A stretch of DNA of 64,000 bases from contig NZ_AP023032.1 in the NCBI RefSeq assembly GCF_019670105.1, positions 1,792,972 through 1,856,971 of the forward strand, written 5' to 3'. Position numbers and translations under genes: made by a program. The stretch is from Agarivorans albus. GTDB lineage: Bacteria; Pseudomonadota; Gammaproteobacteria; Enterobacterales; Celerinatantimonadaceae. This document shows, piece by piece, positions 61,923-64,000 of the stretch. The notes beneath the pieces are model-generated. The model saw only the letters and a program-made list of their open reading frames with translations, did not search any database and was not told the origin of the DNA. Position 1 is the stretch's first letter. Every line of letters begins with the position of its first letter.

Positions 61923-62243
61923 ATGTATAGCTTGAAAGATATTAAAGAAAGATCCGAATCAGAGGATGAGTTAGTTGTTGGTTACTCCGATGCAATAAAG
62001 CTGCTAGATATTTTCGAACAAAATAATACGCAAGCGCATGGCTGGGAAGGCTGGCTTAAATCTGAAGATGGTAAACTTAGCCATTCTCAAAAATATCAGG
62101 GAACCAGTGATCTCTCAGCTTTGCCAAACACATCAGCAATATCTCTTATAAAAAGCACTATCATGCGGGCTCATGCAGAGTGGCAAGAAAAGCCGGAAGT
62201 AAGTAATGCCTGTTTGTTGTTCTGCATTACTATTAATACCTAG
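61923..62243 (+). CDS. Integron-cassette-type uncharacterised protein
   Basis: 106 residues from ATG 61923 (MYSLKDIKERSESED), 16 bases after the attC recombination point; an in-frame ATG at 61890 lies inside the attC itself. The sequence DELVVGYSDAIKLLDIFEQ, AHGWEGWLKSEDGKLSHSQKYQGTSDLS and PEVSNACLLFCITIN matches a pattern I associate with cassette proteins of unknown function in Vibrio integrons. Small and soluble. No second attC was found after the stop. Confidence 0.65.
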   Translation: MYSLKDIKERSESEDELVVGYSDAIKLLDIFEQNNTQAHGWEGWLKSEDGKLSHSQKYQGTSDLSALPNTSAISLIKSTIMRAHAEWQEKPEVSNACLLFCITINT

Positions 62244-62385
62244 TGAATCAATTGTTGTTGCCTCATAGCTGAGCTGCAGCGCATTGACCGTAGCTGCCGT
62301 ATAGCTGCATTGGTGTGGCTTGTCCCACTTTTTCATTTTTCCATTTTGCTACAATGGACAATCGGTAATAGCTATTGGAAGTGCA

Positions 62386-62931
62386 ATGAGCGAGTTTGAG
62401 AATATGTGCTTAGGGAGGGAGTATGATGCTGATAGTCCTGAACTTACTCAAATTAGAAATAAAGCATTTGAGTTACTCCAACAGATCAATCAACGACAGT
62501 TTGAAGCTGCCAAACCTTATGTTGCTGAGCTATTAGCGCATTTAGGTAAGGGCAGTATTATTTGCCCACCTTTTTTATGTGAATACGGCAAGACCATTTC
62601 TGTGGGTGACAATACCTATATTAATATGGGGGTTACGATGCTAGACAACGCTCCTGTTAAAATTGGTAACAATGTACTTATTGGCCCAAATACGCAGTTT
62701 TATACTCCAACTCACCCCTTAGACTATCAGCGTCGTAGGACATGGGAGGTTAAGTCTTTGCCAATTACGGTGGAAGATGATGTGTGGATTGGTGGCAATG
62801 TTGTTGTTTGCCAAGGCGTAACTATTGGGGCTCGCTCTGTTGTGGCAGCAGGCTCGGTTGTTACAAAAAATGTAGACCCGGATTCTCTTGTTGGAGGCAT
62901 GCCTGCAAAACGCATTAGAGCTCTAGTTTAG
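62386..62931 (+). CDS. Sugar O-acetyltransferase (maltose/nodulation-type, left-handed beta-helix)
   Basis: 181 residues from ATG 62386 with GGAAG upstream. Hexapeptide-repeat acyltransferase of the Maa/LacA/NodL group: MCLGREYDADSPELTQIRNKAFELLQQINQ, CEYGKTISVGDNTYINMGVTMLDNAPVKIGNNVLIGPN, YTPTHPLDYQRRRTWE (catalytic His), and GSVVTKNVDPDSLVGGMPAKRI. Acetylates a sugar with acetyl-CoA. Acceptor unknown. It could be chromosomal or a cassette gene at the edge of the attC region. Confidence 0.88.
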   Translation: MSEFENMCLGREYDADSPELTQIRNKAFELLQQINQRQFEAAKPYVAELLAHLGKGSIICPPFLCEYGKTISVGDNTYINMGVTMLDNAPVKIGNNVLIGPNTQFYTPTHPLDYQRRRTWEVKSLPITVEDDVWIGGNVVVCQGVTIGARSVVAAGSVVTKNVDPDSLVGGMPAKRIRALV

Positions 62932-62999
62932 TCACGAACAAGCAATTAGCTGTTTAAGAGTACTAAAGGCTCGTCGAGCTTTCGCAATGCGATTGTTGC

Positions 63000-63656
63000 T
63001 TATTGCGCTCGCTTAAAGGTTAAAATATACCCTTTAAAAACTTCATCAATGTAGTCGGTATGTACGGGTTTGGCATGGCTTGATGTGTAGCCAAATTCAA
63101 CCATTTTTGCGCTTAGCTTACTTTTTCGGCCACGTCCTGGATCAACAATAATTACTTCGCTGGAAGGCTTTGAGTGGTCGTTAATGAAGTTAGCCAGTTG
63201 GTCTATATGTTCATTCTCGTAGAGTAAATCGCTACCAATTATCACATCGAACAGCCCTAGGGTGTCGTGTTCATCTGCCCAGCCAACTCTTTCATAGTTA
63301 ATGCTTTTGTCGCCATTTAGTTTGGTATTCCTGTTGAGAAAGGTTTCAACCTCGGGGTGATAATCGGTGGCGGTAATATTGGCAAGTTGTTTGTTTAACA
63401 ATAAACTGCTGAGTCCGATACCGCAGCCTACTTCTAATATTCTTTTGGTACCTGTGTCATAGTCGGCCATGTAGTGGGCGAGCACAAAGCTTGAAGGCCA
63501 AACTACACCAAATATTGGCCAAGAGGCAGAGCTTATACCGAGTTTTTCGGCAATGCCTGTTGGGTCGTGAAACTCTTGTCTATTGCGTAAGGTGCACAGG
63601 TGTATATCGGTCTTTCCAAACTCAACCGTTTGGTAGGATAGGCGTAATTTTGTCAT
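63000..63656 (-). CDS. Class I SAM-dependent methyltransferase (METTL21/NNMT-like group)
   Basis: 218 residues. FGVVWPSSFVLAHYMADY then the SAM-binding ILEVGCGIGLSSLLLNK (motif I), ATDYHPEV (motif II) and VIIGSDLLYENEHIDQL (with the DLLY in place of the protein-lysine MTase DVVY). The layout resembles METTL21-type protein-lysine methyltransferases and small nicotinamide-type enzymes found in marine gammaproteobacteria. Substrate unknown. Confidence 0.82.
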   Translation of the reverse strand: MTKLRLSYQTVEFGKTDIHLCTLRNRQEFHDPTGIAEKLGISSASWPIFGVVWPSSFVLAHYMADYDTGTKRILEVGCGIGLSSLLLNKQLANITATDYHPEVETFLNRNTKLNGDKSINYERVGWADEHDTLGLFDVIIGSDLLYENEHIDQLANFINDHSKPSSEVIIVDPGRGRKSKLSAKMVEFGYTSSHAKPVHTDYIDEVFKGYILTFKRAQ

Positions 63657-63891
63657 TAGGCTGTCTCAACAAATAAATGAGCGCTAAGCCAGGTATCGGT
63701 GATAAATGACAAAACGAGATGTTTTCTCTAGGGTATAGCAGTTTGCTTAAATGGCAATGTATTTAACAAAGTAATCAATATTTTAGTGTTGTTGCGCAAT
63801 GAAGTTCCGATAAAATTGGTAGTACCTACTCGCTCTTGGCGCGCACGATCAGTATCATGTTTGCTAAGTAAAATTTAAGAAGTTTAAAGAG

Positions 63892-64000
63892 ATGTCATTT
63901 CCCGCTTGCCCCAATTGCCAATCTGAATATGTTTATCTAGATCAAAGCCAGCTTATATGCCCAGAATGCGCCTTTGAATGGAACCCCGATGAAGTTGCAG
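63892..64000 (+). CDS. PhnA/YjdM-like zinc-ribbon protein (3' end outside window)
   Basis: The visible 36 residues read [16 protein letters not shown] and [14 protein letters not shown], two CPxC pairs of a zinc ribbon, as in the YjdM/PhnA family. The ATG at 63892 follows an AAGA-rich stretch. The name PhnA is historical; the family is not part of phosphonate uptake, so no link to the phn operon at 28-32 kb is implied. Confidence 0.8.
   Translation, partial: MSFPACPNCQSEYVYLDQSQLICPECAFEWNPDEVA

Noticed and set aside
62244-62385. Expected second attC behind the cassette-type gene
   Set aside because: No AAC/GTT boxes with matching L-boxes found; the region has only short GCTG repeats.
63892-64000. 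Functional link of the PhnA-like gene to the phn transporter
   Set aside because: PhnA/YjdM is a misnomer for this zinc-ribbon family and it lies 32 kb from the operon.
1-64000. tRNA, rRNA or CRISPR array
   Set aside because: No cloverleaf or rRNA-like conserved stretches and no regularly spaced repeats were seen on either strand.

Overview
The window looks like chromosome of a marine, agar-degrading gammaproteobacterium of the Alteromonadales type (Agarivorans-like by gene content; this is inference). The grounds are a secreted GH86 agarase, gammaproteobacterial families (DUF5062, RutR-type TetR, SgrR, PhnCDEE, LysE, GGEEF, MCP), moderately AT-rich DNA and an integron-type attC site. No rRNA, tRNA or CRISPR array was seen. 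LAYOUT. 1-0.7 kb: BMP-type nucleoside/purine binding protein, cut by the window edge. 1-4.3 kb: modular agarase with a CRP-like site upstream. 4.9-6.3 kb: NCS2 xanthine/uracil permease. 7.5-11.4 kb: accessory island with a hairpin-rich noncoding element, two unrecognised proteins, a decayed coding scrap and a frameshifted tyrosine-integrase tail. 11.5-14.8 kb: periplasmic binding protein, SDR, a MITE-like element, two GNATs. 14.8-23.4 kb: purine salvage and catabolism (5'-nucleotidase, BMP-type ABC transporter, RutR-like TetR, 8-oxoguanine deaminase-like enzyme, allantoinase PuuE). 23.5-27.8 kb: a RiPP-like locus, all on the minus strand: XRE regulator (frameshifted), PatA/PatG-like subtilase, 49-residue peptide, hairpin terminator, DUF6765 protein. 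28-32 kb: DUF5062 and a phosphonate/phosphite ABC transporter with two permeases. 32-37 kb: membrane proteins, one with a truncated duplicate, and a U32 peptidase-family protein. 37-38.6 kb: polymorphic toxin (type-46-like end) with probable immunity gene and an orphan tail. 38.6-54.7 kb: mostly ordinary genes (GST, MarR, DUF4344, TetR/cupin, HEPN AbiU2-like protein with an apparent ATT start, GGEEF, Ntn hydrolase, GyrI-like, LysE, MFS, MCP, SgrR). 54.8-59.2 kb: compact exopolysaccharide operon ending in a GT2/priming-sugar-transferase fusion. 59.8-64 kb: patatin, membrane-anchored tail-collar protein, attC site with a cassette gene, acetyltransferase, methyltransferase, start of a PhnA-like gene. 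HOW THE GENES WORK TOGETHER. Purine genes 15-20 kb apart share an inverted repeat close to TCTGACCA-NN-TGGTCAGA, resembling the RutR operator. It lies upstream of the BMP protein, the NCS2 permease, the ABC operon and the deaminase/allantoinase pair, with a RutR-like gene in the middle, so one local regulon is likely. The most novel candidate is the PatG-like protease/small peptide/DUF6765 locus. It looks like a peptide-maturation system without the usual cyanobactin enzymes.
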